From an uncultured Prevotella sp. (lineage in GTDB: Bacteria > Bacteroidota > Bacteroidia > Bacteroidales > Bacteroidaceae): 8,243 bases of DNA. The DNA lies in assembly GCA_900557255.1 (NCBI GenBank), contig USSA01000128.1, positions 1-8,243 of the forward strand, in the 5' to 3' direction. The notes beneath the pieces are model-generated. The model did not search any database, was not told where the DNA came from, and saw only the letters and a program-made list of their open reading frames with translations. A program made the translations under genes and the position numbers. This document shows, in pieces, positions 1 to 6,622 of this stretch (position 1 is its first letter; each line of letters opens with the position of its first letter).

Positions 1-1529
1 CAAAGATGGCTTTCAAGGAGGAGAATGAAGAGAGCCAGATTCAGTTGGCTGCTTTTCCTTACTCTGACATCCAGGATGATAAGGTAAAGATTTCTGCAAG
101 CGATCTGAAGGCTAAGTATGATGAGATCAAGGCACGCTTCAAACAGCCTGTTGAGAGCCGTGACATCAAGTTCGTTGATATCGAGGTGCAGGCTTCTAAA
201 GCAGACCGTGCTGCTCTTAACAAGGAGTTTGCAGGTTATCATACGCAGCTTGACGCTGCTGCAGATCCAACTGAGGTTGTACGTAAGTCAGCTTCTACAG
301 TAGCTTACCTTGGTATTCCTGTTTCAAAGGATGCTTTTCCACGTGATATTGCTGCTCAGCTTGATTCTATGGCTGTAGGTTCTACTTCTGCTGTTAAGGC
401 TAATGCTGGTGACAATACATTGAACATCGTTAAGTTGGTAGCTAAGCAGGAATTGCCTGATTCAGTACAGTATCGTGTTATCCAGGTTGCTGCTAACTCA
501 GTAGCTGAGGCTAAGACTAAGGCAGATTCTATTCAGGGCGCTATTGCCGGTGGTGCTGATTTTGAGGCTATCGCTAAGAAGTATGGCCAGACTGGTGACA
601 AGGCTTGGATGACTACCAAGCAGTATGAGTATGCCCAGTCTATGGATAAGGACAACAAGACATTCATCAATACATTGAATACTGCAGCAGTTAACTCTTT
701 GAACCAGCTTCAGTTGGGGCAGGGATATGTAGTTCTTCAGGTTCTTGACCGCAAGGCAATGGTCAGCAAGTATACCGCTGCCGTTATTAAGAAGCCTATC
801 GACTTCTCGCAGGGTACATATCGTACAGCTTACAACAAGTTCTCTAGTTTCGTAAGTGCTAATCCTAAGTCAGAGGATCTCTTGAAGAATGCAGCTAAGG
901 AAGGTTACAAGGTTCAGGACTTGAAGGATATTACAACTTCTGTTCACTATGTAGCAAACATCCATTCTACACGCGAGGCTTTGAAGTGGATCTTCGATAG
1001 CAAGGAGGGTGAGGTTTCACCTCTCTATGAGTGTGGTGACAACAACCACCTGTTGGTTGTGGTTCTTGATAAGATTCATCATGTCGGTTATCGTGATTTG
1101 GATGATGCAGTTGTCATGGAGACTGTTAAGGCAGAGGTGCTCAAGGATAAGAAGGCTGAGATGATTGAGGCTAAGTTGAATGGTGTTAAGAATATTGCAG
1201 CTGCTAAGGCTAAGGGTGGTAAGGTTTCTTCTGTAAACCAGATTACTTTCGCTGCTCCTGTATTCATCGCAGCTACTGGCGCTAGCGAACCAGCTCTCTC
1301 TGGTGCTGTTGCAGGTACTAAGAAGGGTGCTTTCTCTGCTCATGCTGTGAAGGGTAACGCTGGTGTTTATCTCTTCCAGGTTACTAACAAGACTAACCGT
1401 CCTGTTAAGTTCGATGACAAGACATACGAGCAGAAGTGCCGCCAGAAGGCTATGCAGTATGCAGGTAACTTCATGAACGAGCTTTATCTGAACGCTCATG
1501 TAGTAGATAACCGCTACTTGTTCTTCTAA
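1..1529 (+). CDS. PpiD/SurA-like peptidyl-prolyl cis-trans isomerase, C-terminal part (5' end cut by window)
   Basis: The reading frame is already open at the window edge: a Lys codon at 3-5 precedes the first ATG at 6, so that Met is probably internal. About 508 residues are visible. Numbering from that Met, residues about 155-250 look like a parvulin-type rotamase domain (start PDSVQYRVIQV, a central GGADFEAIAKKYG segment, end LGQGYVVLQVLDRK). Residues about 315-360 resemble a second, degenerate parvulin end (EGEVSPLYE followed by a hydrophobic strand). Bacteroidota homologues are, from memory, around 700 residues with an N-terminal membrane anchor and SurA-N chaperone region, so roughly 200 residues are missing here. 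The family folds outer-membrane and secreted proteins in the periplasm. The rich Ala/Lys composition and lack of hydrophobic segments fit a soluble periplasmic domain. The gene ends at TAA 1527-1529, just before a strong terminator. The family is fairly sure; PpiD as opposed to another SurA-like subfamily is less sure. Confidence 0.85.
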   Translation, partial: KMAFKEENEESQIQLAAFPYSDIQDDKVKISASDLKAKYDEIKARFKQPVESRDIKFVDIEVQASKADRAALNKEFAGYHTQLDAAADPTEVVRKSASTVAYLGIPVSKDAFPRDIAAQLDSMAVGSTSAVKANAGDNTLNIVKLVAKQELPDSVQYRVIQVAANSVAEAKTKADSIQGAIAGGADFEAIAKKYGQTGDKAWMTTKQYEYAQSMDKDNKTFINTLNTAAVNSLNQLQLGQGYVVLQVLDRKAMVSKYTAAVIKKPIDFSQGTYRTAYNKFSSFVSANPKSEDLLKNAAKEGYKVQDLKDITTSVHYVANIHSTREALKWIFDSKEGEVSPLYECGDNNHLLVVVLDKIHHVGYRDLDDAVVMETVKAEVLKDKKAEMIEAKLNGVKNIAAAKAKGGKVSSVNQITFAAPVFIAATGASEPALSGAVAGTKKGAFSAHAVKGNAGVYLFQVTNKTNRPVKFDDKTYEQKCRQKAMQYAGNFMNELYLNAHVVDNRYLFF

Positions 1530-1545
1530 TTCAGACTCTTAGATT

Positions 1546-1609
1546 TATCCCAATAAATAAAAAAGGTGTATTGCCAATGAGCAATACACCTTTTTTATTT
1601 ATTGGGATA
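1546..1609. terminator. Bidirectional intrinsic terminator between convergent genes
   Basis: Bases 1546-1574 and 1581-1609 are perfect 29-bp inverted arms around a 6-nt loop (CAATGA). The GC-containing inner stem (GGTGTATTGC) is flanked by an A6 run on the left and a T6 run on the right, so RNA from either strand forms a hairpin followed by a U-rich tract. It lies 16 bp after the isomerase stop and 42 bp beyond the stop of the convergent HAD gene, which is the expected place for a shared terminator. Confidence 0.93.
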
Positions 1610-1651
1610 TCTTTTATCGTATCTACAAGAATATCTTTTGGAGAAGCATTT

Positions 1652-2080
1652 TTATCCGCGGCTCCACCAATGTTTCTTTTTGGGAGCTTCCTGCTGTTCG
1701 CCGAACTTCTGTTTCAGTACTCTGCGATAACTGGTATGGTTGGTGATAATCTGATAAATCTCCCCCCAATCAGGCAAACCGCCGATACCTCGGTCGTCAA
1801 TGAACCAGTCGGCTTTGAGCTTGCGGGAGAAGTGGTTATTGTTCTCCAGACTCTCTTCAGGATAATCTTTATTTACAGCCCAGAATTCAACTCCTCTTTC
1901 TCTACACCATTCTACTGCCTCGTCCAGGAGCTTTCCTTCGCGTACGCTCCAGAGAATAAGCTTGTGGTGGTCTCTAATCAACATCTTTAATGTTTCTGTG
2001 GCGAAAGGTAGCTCTGTACCAATCTTCGGGTACTCGTGGGTTACGATTGTACCATCAAAATCTACTGCAATTGTTGCCAT
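1652..2080 (-). CDS. Small HAD-superfamily phosphatase, BT0820-like
   Basis: This 142-residue protein has the haloacid dehalogenase core motifs. Motif I is DFDGT at residues 7-11 (Asp7 the likely nucleophile, Asp9 the general acid). Motif II is Ser45 in ILWSVREG. A Lys at 87 or 89 can serve as motif III. Motif IV is DDRGIGG from Asp95-Asp96, which would bind Mg2+. There is no room for a C1 or C2 cap domain, so the active site should be open, suiting a large substrate or a phosphoprotein. Length and sequence match my memory of the structurally solved but functionally uncharacterised BT_0820 protein of Bacteroides thetaiotaomicron. No signal peptide or membrane segment is seen, so it is cytosolic. 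The basic C-terminus (KKKHWWSRG) is a small oddity. It is the last gene of the minus-strand polysaccharide group, 83 bp after the kinase stop with a hairpin between them. Phosphatase activity is inferred from the family; the substrate is unknown. Confidence 0.87.
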   Translation of the reverse strand: MATIAVDFDGTIVTHEYPKIGTELPFATETLKMLIRDHHKLILWSVREGKLLDEAVEWCRERGVEFWAVNKDYPEESLENNNHFSRKLKADWFIDDRGIGGLPDWGEIYQIITNHTSYRRVLKQKFGEQQEAPKKKHWWSRG

Positions 2081-2104
2081 ATAGTCTTAATGTTTTTAAA
2101 ATCT

Positions 2105-2140
2105 AAAAGAGTCTTCCTATCTGGATAGAAAGACTCTTTT
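2105..2140 (-). terminator. Hairpin terminator or attenuator after the tyrosine kinase gene
   Basis: An 11-bp perfect stem (AAAAGAGTCTT paired with AAGACTCTTTT) continues after one C/A mismatch into a further 5-bp stem (CTATC/GATAG), giving a long hairpin. On the minus strand it is followed by a T-rich but broken tract (TTTTAGATTTT). It starts 24 bp downstream of the kinase stop and ends 24 bp before the HAD start codon. It may end most kinase transcripts or act as a partial terminator or RNA-processing site inside the operon. Confidence 0.7.
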
Positions 2141-2163
2141 CTTTGTTGTATGTATGTTCTTAA

Positions 2164-4716
2164 TTACTTCTTGATACTGTTGTCGTTGGCATTGCCATAG
2201 TGGCTGTTGCTATAGTTGCCATAGCTGCCATACTGGCCGTAAGTTCCATATTTGCCATATTTGCCATATTTGCCATATGATCCATAAGAACCATAGTTGC
2301 CATATTTACCATATTTGCCGTACTTACCAACACCATAATAGAAGCTGTGCTTCTTCTTAGAGAGGTCGACACCATTGAGTACTAAGCACATGTTAGGCAA
2401 TTTATTCTCGGCTTTCAAACCATTGATCATGCCGAAACTAGCCTTTGGAGTATAATCTGCGCGGCAGACGTATACACAGAGATTAGCCAGACGTCCAAGC
2501 TGCAAACTGTCGTTTACAAGACCTACAGGAGCCGTATCGAGGATAACATAGTCGTAATGTTCCTTCAACTGGCTGATAATGTCGTCAAGGCTTGCTCTGG
2601 TTACTAACTCTCCTGGATTAGGAGGAACAGGGCCAGCCATAAGGAGGTCGAGTTTACTGTTGACACCGGAAGAGAGAATCTGTTTCTGAATGTCATCCCA
2701 TGTATTATGGTCGTGTACAATCAGATTGGTGATACCATTATGGTGGTTGTCAATCTCGAAGAGCTCTGCCAGACGTGGCTTGCGGATATCCAGACCAACC
2801 ATGATAACCTTCTTGCCCAGCAAGGCGAGCGAGATACCGATATTGGATGCCACGAATGTTTTACCTTCACCTGATGTAGAAGAGGTAAACATCATCACCT
2901 TCTCACCTTCTTTCAGCATAAACTGAATATTGGTACGCAGGCCACGGAAAATCTCCTCCATCAGGTTGTTTACATTCTGGTGAACCACAATGTCAGCCTT
3001 TCCTTCCTTCTTGGCAGCGTCGCTTGCTACAGGAATATCGGCAATGACAGGTATCTGAGTGAGTTTCATCACGTCTTCATGTCCCTCAATCTTGTACTTG
3101 AAGAATTCTCTCAGGAAGAGGATGCCGGCAGGGATTGCAATACCCAGTACCAGTGCAATCAGCATAATGATAGGACTCTTAGGACTAACCTTTCCTTCCA
3201 ATGAAGGAGCATCGATAACCTTACCCTTGTCTGCCGTTGCTGCTAGCGAAATGGAGTTTTCCTCACGTTTCTGAAGAAGCATCAGGTAAAGACCAGATTT
3301 TACTTCCTGCTGGCGACCAATCTGTGTAAGAACTCGCTCTTGCTCTGGCGAGTTACCTATCTGATTGGCATACATGGCAGCTTGTTTGGCAATGCTGTTA
3401 CGCTGGATTTCCATACCCAGCTTAGCCTGGCGCATGGCACGCTTGATAGATTTTGTAAGGTCATCCAACTGGGCTGACAAAGGTGTAACGGTTGGAGAAT
3501 TCTCACTGGCAGAATGCAACATCTGGTTGCGGTTCAGAGCTATCTTGTTGTATTCGTTAATCAACTCTGTTGAACTTTCATCAGTCAGACCTACGTTTGA
3601 TGGGATAGGCTGATATCTGTTGCCAGGTTCGTTCATGTATTTGCCAAGCTCATTCAGAAGTTCAACCTGTGTGTTAGCCTCCTGGAGTTTCTGGGCGTAT
3701 GTGTCTGAGTTAGCGATGGCAGCTGTTGCGTTGAGCTTCATCTCTACAACATTGTTACGCTTCTTGTAGCTTTCGAGCTGGCCTTCTGTATTGCCCAGTT
3801 CGTTGTTGATCTTCTCCAGACGCTGGTTGATGAACTGTTCTGTGCGGAAAGAAATTTCATTCTTGTCCTCGTTGGCCTGGCGGTTATAAACATTTACCAG
3901 AGTTCTCAGATAGTCTATGCAGCGCTGAGGATCTTCATCTTTCATCACCAGTTCGGCTATGGTTGTAGTCTTTGAAGTCTGGCTGACAGTCAGTGCTTTT
4001 GTATAGCCCTTAGCCGCCATTTCTGGTGACACGATAATCACCTTCAGGCTCTCACCGTCTTTTAATGCGTATTTGCCGTTCTGAGTGAAGTGGAGGGTTC
4101 CTACACGTGTATTGATGCTTGCTGGCAGAGCAGCTAAAGTCTTTTCAATCTTTACAGGATCCTTCTGATAGGAAAAGGCATCTACAGGTATGTAGTATGA
4201 ACCTGTTACCTGATACTGGCTGCCAGTTTTCTCTATAAGAAGCTTGATCGGAGCATTCAGCTTCTTGAGATGAGCGAGGTCTAAGTCAACGCTGACTTCC
4301 TGCTCTTTATAGACTAACTGATCCCTGAGGGCTCCTTTATGGTAATAGTTCACGTAGCATTTCATGTCTACTACAGCCTGGTTAGCCAAGTCTTGAGCCG
4401 AAAGAATTTCAATCTCATTGTCTATACCATTTGAGTTTGAAATAAAACCGAGGTTTGCAGCATTTTGAATCATGCTGTTACCCATTCCTCTGTTCTTTCT
4501 CTGGTCGTCATCCTTAATCAGTACCTTAGCGGTTGCCTGGTATTGCGGTCTTGCATGGCGTATGTAGAGATATCCCAATCCCAAACATACAATGAGTGAT
4601 AGAACGAACCATTTCCAGTTGAGGATAAGAGTAGAATAAATCAACTGGAAGTCAATAGATGACTTCTCTTCCTGCTCTTGATCACGTCCCAAATCAAAGT
4701 TCTTTGTTTCTTCCAT
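2164..4716 (-). CDS. Wzc-type bacterial tyrosine autokinase / polysaccharide co-polymerase
   Basis: This 850-residue inner-membrane protein fuses a chain-length/export module to a cytoplasmic BY-kinase. Membrane segments lie at about 33-52 and 515-535, with a large periplasmic part between them, helical and coiled-coil-like at about 285-480. The Pro-rich SPKSP just before the second membrane helix is typical of Wzz/Wzc proteins. The kinase has the oligomerisation motif ExxRxxR (Glu588, Arg591, Arg594), Walker A SSTSGEGKT (612-620, Lys619), Walker A' VGLDIRKPRL (640-649) and Walker B YVILDTAP (723-730, Asp727). The tail from 793 holds 16 tyrosines, 13 of them in unbroken Y-G-x triplets; such clusters are the autophosphorylation sites of the family. 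Family knowledge: cycles of Tyr phosphorylation and oligomer disassembly drive capsule or exopolysaccharide polymerisation and export through a Wza-like pore. The gene lies 65 bp after rfbA. The first Asp usual in Walker A' is Gly here. The ATG at 4714-4716 has only an A-rich leader. Confidence 0.95.
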   Translation of the reverse strand: MEETKNFDLGRDQEQEEKSSIDFQLIYSTLILNWKWFVLSLIVCLGLGYLYIRHARPQYQATAKVLIKDDDQRKNRGMGNSMIQNAANLGFISNSNGIDNEIEILSAQDLANQAVVDMKCYVNYYHKGALRDQLVYKEQEVSVDLDLAHLKKLNAPIKLLIEKTGSQYQVTGSYYIPVDAFSYQKDPVKIEKTLAALPASINTRVGTLHFTQNGKYALKDGESLKVIIVSPEMAAKGYTKALTVSQTSKTTTIAELVMKDEDPQRCIDYLRTLVNVYNRQANEDKNEISFRTEQFINQRLEKINNELGNTEGQLESYKKRNNVVEMKLNATAAIANSDTYAQKLQEANTQVELLNELGKYMNEPGNRYQPIPSNVGLTDESSTELINEYNKIALNRNQMLHSASENSPTVTPLSAQLDDLTKSIKRAMRQAKLGMEIQRNSIAKQAAMYANQIGNSPEQERVLTQIGRQQEVKSGLYLMLLQKREENSISLAATADKGKVIDAPSLEGKVSPKSPIIMLIALVLGIAIPAGILFLREFFKYKIEGHEDVMKLTQIPVIADIPVASDAAKKEGKADIVVHQNVNNLMEEIFRGLRTNIQFMLKEGEKVMMFTSSTSGEGKTFVASNIGISLALLGKKVIMVGLDIRKPRLAELFEIDNHHNGITNLIVHDHNTWDDIQKQILSSGVNSKLDLLMAGPVPPNPGELVTRASLDDIISQLKEHYDYVILDTAPVGLVNDSLQLGRLANLCVYVCRADYTPKASFGMINGLKAENKLPNMCLVLNGVDLSKKKHSFYYGVGKYGKYGKYGNYGSYGSYGKYGKYGKYGTYGQYGSYGNYSNSHYGNANDNSIKK
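2212..2322 (-). repeat. 9-bp tandem repeat encoding the Tyr-Gly-x tail of the kinase
   Basis: The segment encodes Tyr at every third residue from 799 to 835 (13 tyrosines; Gly follows each except the last). The third position is Lys, Asn, Ser, Thr or Gln. The DNA unit is TATGGCAAA with third-base and x-codon variation. The most nearly identical copies lie at about 2245-2280, where three units in a row are almost the same. Because the unit is 9 bp, any gain or loss of copies keeps the frame and changes only the number of phosphorylatable tyrosines. Confidence 0.9.
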
Positions 4717-4781
4717 TATTTTATATTCTATTGTGTTTACACCTTTTTTATATTCGTAAAAGATAAATGATAGAATCTGTA

Positions 4782-5657
4782 CTATCTGCTAGCCGCTAGT
4801 TCTTTCAGATACTGTCCATAACCGTTTTTGAGCATCGGTTGGGCAAGTTTCAGCAACTGTTCTTGGTCAATCCATCCTTGTTTGAATGCGATTTCTTCAA
4901 GACATGCCACTTTCAGACCCTGTCTCTTTTCGATGACTTCTATAAAGGTACTGGCTTCCGAAAGGCTATCGTGGGTACCGGTGTCAAGCCAGGCGAAACC
5001 GCGCTGTAAGGTTCTTACCTTCAGAGTCTTTTCTGTCAGATAGTGCTGGTTTACTGTTGTTATTTCCAACTCACCTCTTGCGCTAGGCTTGATGTTCTTA
5101 GCCACATGCACCACGCTGTTTGGATAGAAATAGAGTCCTACAACCGCATAGTTGCTCTTAGGCATTTCTGGTTTTTCTTCTATGCTCAGGCAGTTGCCGT
5201 TTTCATCAAACTCTGCCACACCATATCTTTCCGGATCGTTGACATAATAGCCAAATACGCTTGCCAGTCCTTCTTCTGCAGCTTTTACGCTTTCCTTGAG
5301 TAAACCCGTAAAACCGGCTCCATAGAAAATGTTGTCACCCAAAACCAGACAGGCTGTATCATTACCGATAAACTTCTCGCCAATGATGAAGGCTTGAGCC
5401 AGACCGTCGGGTGATGGCTGTTCTGCATATTCGAAGTGTACCCCCAATTCGCTGCCGTCACCTAACAGACGTTTGAAACCAGGCAAGTCGAATGGGGTAG
5501 ATATAATCAAAATCTCCTTGATTCCTGCTAACATTAGCACGGAAACAGGGTAGTATATCATTGGCTTATCAAAAATTGGTATCAATTGCTTACTGATACC
5601 TTTGGTAATAGGGTAAAGTCTTGTACCCGAACCTCCCGCTAATACGATTCCTTTCAT
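4782..5657 (-). CDS. rfbA: Glucose-1-phosphate thymidylyltransferase (RmlA/RfbA)
   Basis: The enzyme joins dTTP and glucose-1-phosphate to make dTDP-glucose and pyrophosphate, the first step towards dTDP-L-rhamnose and other dTDP-deoxysugars, in the cytosol. At 291 residues it has the usual RmlA length. Visible motifs are the nucleotide-binding loop [13 protein letters not shown] (6-18, Arg13), the KQLIP segment (Lys23, Gln24), [11 protein letters not shown] (79-89), LGDN with metal-binding Asp108, EEKP (160-163, Lys162), GELEITTVN (195-203) and [10 protein letters not shown] with Asp225. All key catalytic positions appear intact. It is the first gene of the minus-strand group, 65 bp upstream of the tyrosine kinase, which ties the sugar nucleotide to surface polysaccharide export. 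A good promoter lies 55 bp before the start codon. The partner genes rfbB, rfbC and rfbD are not in the window. The start is set by the MKGIVLAGG motif at the extreme N-terminus. Confidence 0.97.
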   Translation of the reverse strand: MKGIVLAGGSGTRLYPITKGISKQLIPIFDKPMIYYPVSVLMLAGIKEILIISTPFDLPGFKRLLGDGSELGVHFEYAEQPSPDGLAQAFIIGEKFIGNDTACLVLGDNIFYGAGFTGLLKESVKAAEEGLASVFGYYVNDPERYGVAEFDENGNCLSIEEKPEMPKSNYAVVGLYFYPNSVVHVAKNIKPSARGELEITTVNQHYLTEKTLKVRTLQRGFAWLDTGTHDSLSEASTFIEVIEKRQGLKVACLEEIAFKQGWIDQEQLLKLAQPMLKNGYGQYLKELAASR

Positions 5658-5711
5658 ATCTTCTCTATTTCTAATACAATAAAGTTGAATAGTCTTATCT
5701 TAAAAACGCGG

Positions 5712-5743
5712 CAAAGTTACTAAAAAAAGTTGAATGCGTGAAA
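5712..5743 (-). promoter_or_regulatory. Bacteroidota-type promoter for rfbA and the minus-strand group
   Basis: On the minus strand the -7 box TAACTTTG (5712-5719) matches TAnnTTTG exactly. Twenty bases upstream lies TTTC (5740-5743), a 3 of 4 match to the -33 TTTG. Transcription would start near 5705, giving a leader of about 48 nt before the rfbA ATG. It is the only good candidate upstream of the whole minus-strand group. Confidence 0.72.
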
Positions 5744-5763
5744 TCATAAGCCATAAAAATGCA

Positions 5764-5799
5764 TTTTTTGATAAAAAAAGCACCTTTTTAGATAAAAAA
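5764..5799. repeat. AT-rich imperfect direct repeat between divergent promoters
   Basis: GATAAAAAA occurs at 5770-5778 and again at 5791-5799, exactly 21 bp apart. Each copy is preceded by a T5 or T6 run (5764-5769 and 5785-5789), so each half is itself close to a palindrome. It lies directly upstream of the -33 box of the plus-strand promoter and behind the rfbA promoter. A 21-bp period is two helical turns, as expected for a curved UP-like element or a pair of regulator sites. This is inference; plain AT-richness remains possible. Confidence 0.35.
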
Positions 5800-5810
5800 C
5801 GTCGCTTTGA

Positions 5811-5842
5811 TTTGGGTATTTACTGATTTTATTGTATTTTTG
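5811..5842 (+). promoter_or_regulatory. Bacteroidota-type promoter for the 216-aa protein gene
   Basis: TTTG at 5811-5814 and TATTTTTG at 5835-5842 match both boxes of TTTG/TAnnTTTG exactly, with a 20-nt spacer. Transcription would begin near 5849, leaving an A-rich leader of about 35 nt before the ATG at 5884. The A-rich leader without a Shine-Dalgarno sequence is typical of the phylum. Confidence 0.8.
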
Positions 5843-5883
5843 CAGAACAATTTAAATAGATATAGAAAATAAAAAATAAAGGA

Positions 5884-6534
5884 ATGGGAATTTTTGCTAA
5901 ACTATTCGGTCGTAAAGACGACGATAAAAAGGTAGGTGGAATGGAAGATTACATGACCTTGGTCCGTGTATACTTTCAGGCTGCACTTGCTTCTCAGTTA
6001 GGTATCACCAATTTGGCTATGTTGCCAGACTTGCGTGTCTTCAAGACAAGTCTGCATGTTCCGACGGTCAATAACCGTCTGGGTATTGGCGAAAAGGCAC
6101 AGGTGAAGAAAATGATGAAGAATATCTATGATACGGATGATGCCTTCTTCAAGGAAATAGATTCCAGTATCCGTAAGAACTGCCACAAACTGCAGGATGT
6201 CAATGTATATCTCATCCAGTTCCAGAACTTTACGCAGGATCTGATGATGCTGATGGGCAACTTGATGAAGTTTAAGCTCCGTTTGCCTAGCTTCATGAAG
6301 AATTCGCTTTACAAGCTGACTGCTAAAACTGTAGAAGATATCTTCACTAAGAATGATTTCTCTGATGCCAGTGTGCTGAAAACCGTGCTTCAGTTGCGCC
6401 AGTTCAACAAGCGCTTGGCATTCAGCCAGCAATGGGTAACCGACTTTACCTTCCAGGTATTGATGCTTGCCAAAAAAGAGCCACGTCCATCAGATGAAGA
6501 CGTAGAAAAGGCAAAGCAGAAGATGGGAAAGTAA
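5884..6534 (+). CDS. Conserved-looking cytosolic protein of unknown function (216 aa)
   Basis: I do not recognise this protein. It begins MGIFAKLFGRK, a short amphipathic basic helix of the sort that lets cytosolic proteins touch the inner membrane. An acidic/basic linker (DDDKKVGG, 12-19) follows, then a mainly helical body to about residue 197. The C-terminus is charged and probably disordered (KKEPRPSDEDVEKAKQKMGK). There is no signal peptide and no clear membrane span; residues 105-135 (YLIQFQNFTQDLMMLMGNLMKF) are Met/Leu/Phe-rich, more like a buried helix. No catalytic motif stands out. The start at 5884 is supported by the promoter 42 bp upstream; Met20 is an alternative. Codon use matches the neighbours and the gene has its own promoter, so it looks like a real resident gene. 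It is transcribed away from the polysaccharide genes and sits 88 bp before the cell-division cluster, which has a separate promoter. A role in division or envelope is possible from position only. Confidence 0.8.
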   Translation: MGIFAKLFGRKDDDKKVGGMEDYMTLVRVYFQAALASQLGITNLAMLPDLRVFKTSLHVPTVNNRLGIGEKAQVKKMMKNIYDTDDAFFKEIDSSIRKNCHKLQDVNVYLIQFQNFTQDLMMLMGNLMKFKLRLPSFMKNSLYKLTAKTVEDIFTKNDFSDASVLKTVLQLRQFNKRLAFSQQWVTDFTFQVLMLAKKEPRPSDEDVEKAKQKMGK

Positions 6535-6572
6535 CAAATGTTGCACCCAAAATGAAAAAAAATAGCAGAATA

Positions 6573-6604
6573 TTTGTTTTATTCAAATAATTCTCTTAAA
6601 TTTG
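6573..6604 (+). promoter_or_regulatory. Bacteroidota-type promoter for the coiled-coil / zapA / rny cluster
   Basis: TTTG at 6573-6576 and TAAATTTG at 6597-6604 match both boxes exactly with a 20-nt spacer. Initiation near 6611 would leave only about 12 nt before the ATG at 6623, so the mRNA is nearly leaderless. The three genes that follow are spaced 11 and 28 bp apart with no other good promoter, so this probably drives all of them. Confidence 0.82.
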
Positions 6605-6622
6605 TAGCCAAAAATAATAGTC

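Noticed and set aside
1017..1499. Open frame of 160 codons antisense to the isomerase gene
   Set aside because: Ser/Leu-rich translation typical of the reverse complement of a real gene; no start context or family match.
1571..1990. Open frame of 139 codons on the plus strand
   Set aside because: It starts inside the terminator loop and lies antisense to the HAD gene, whose motifs are clear; the translation has no recognisable domain.
2098..2129. Promoter for the HAD gene (TAGATTTT on the minus strand)
   Set aside because: The -7 box misses the final G and there is no -33 TTTG at 19-21 nt; it overlaps the terminator tract, so it is too weak to list.
2212..2322. CRISPR-like array
   Set aside because: The units are 9 bp, contiguous without spacers, in frame and coding for the kinase tail.
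2160..2375. Open frame of 71 codons with a Met-Ala-Asn repeat on the minus strand
   Set aside because: It is another frame of the 9-bp repeats that encode the kinase tail.
4758..4789. Separate promoter for the kinase in the rfbA-kinase gap (TATCTTTT on the minus strand)
   Set aside because: The last base of the -7 box is wrong and no TTTG is found at the right distance; cotranscription with rfbA is simpler.
5998..6432. Open frame of 144 codons antisense to the 216-aa gene
   Set aside because: No promoter or start context, while the plus-strand gene has an exact promoter and normal codon use.
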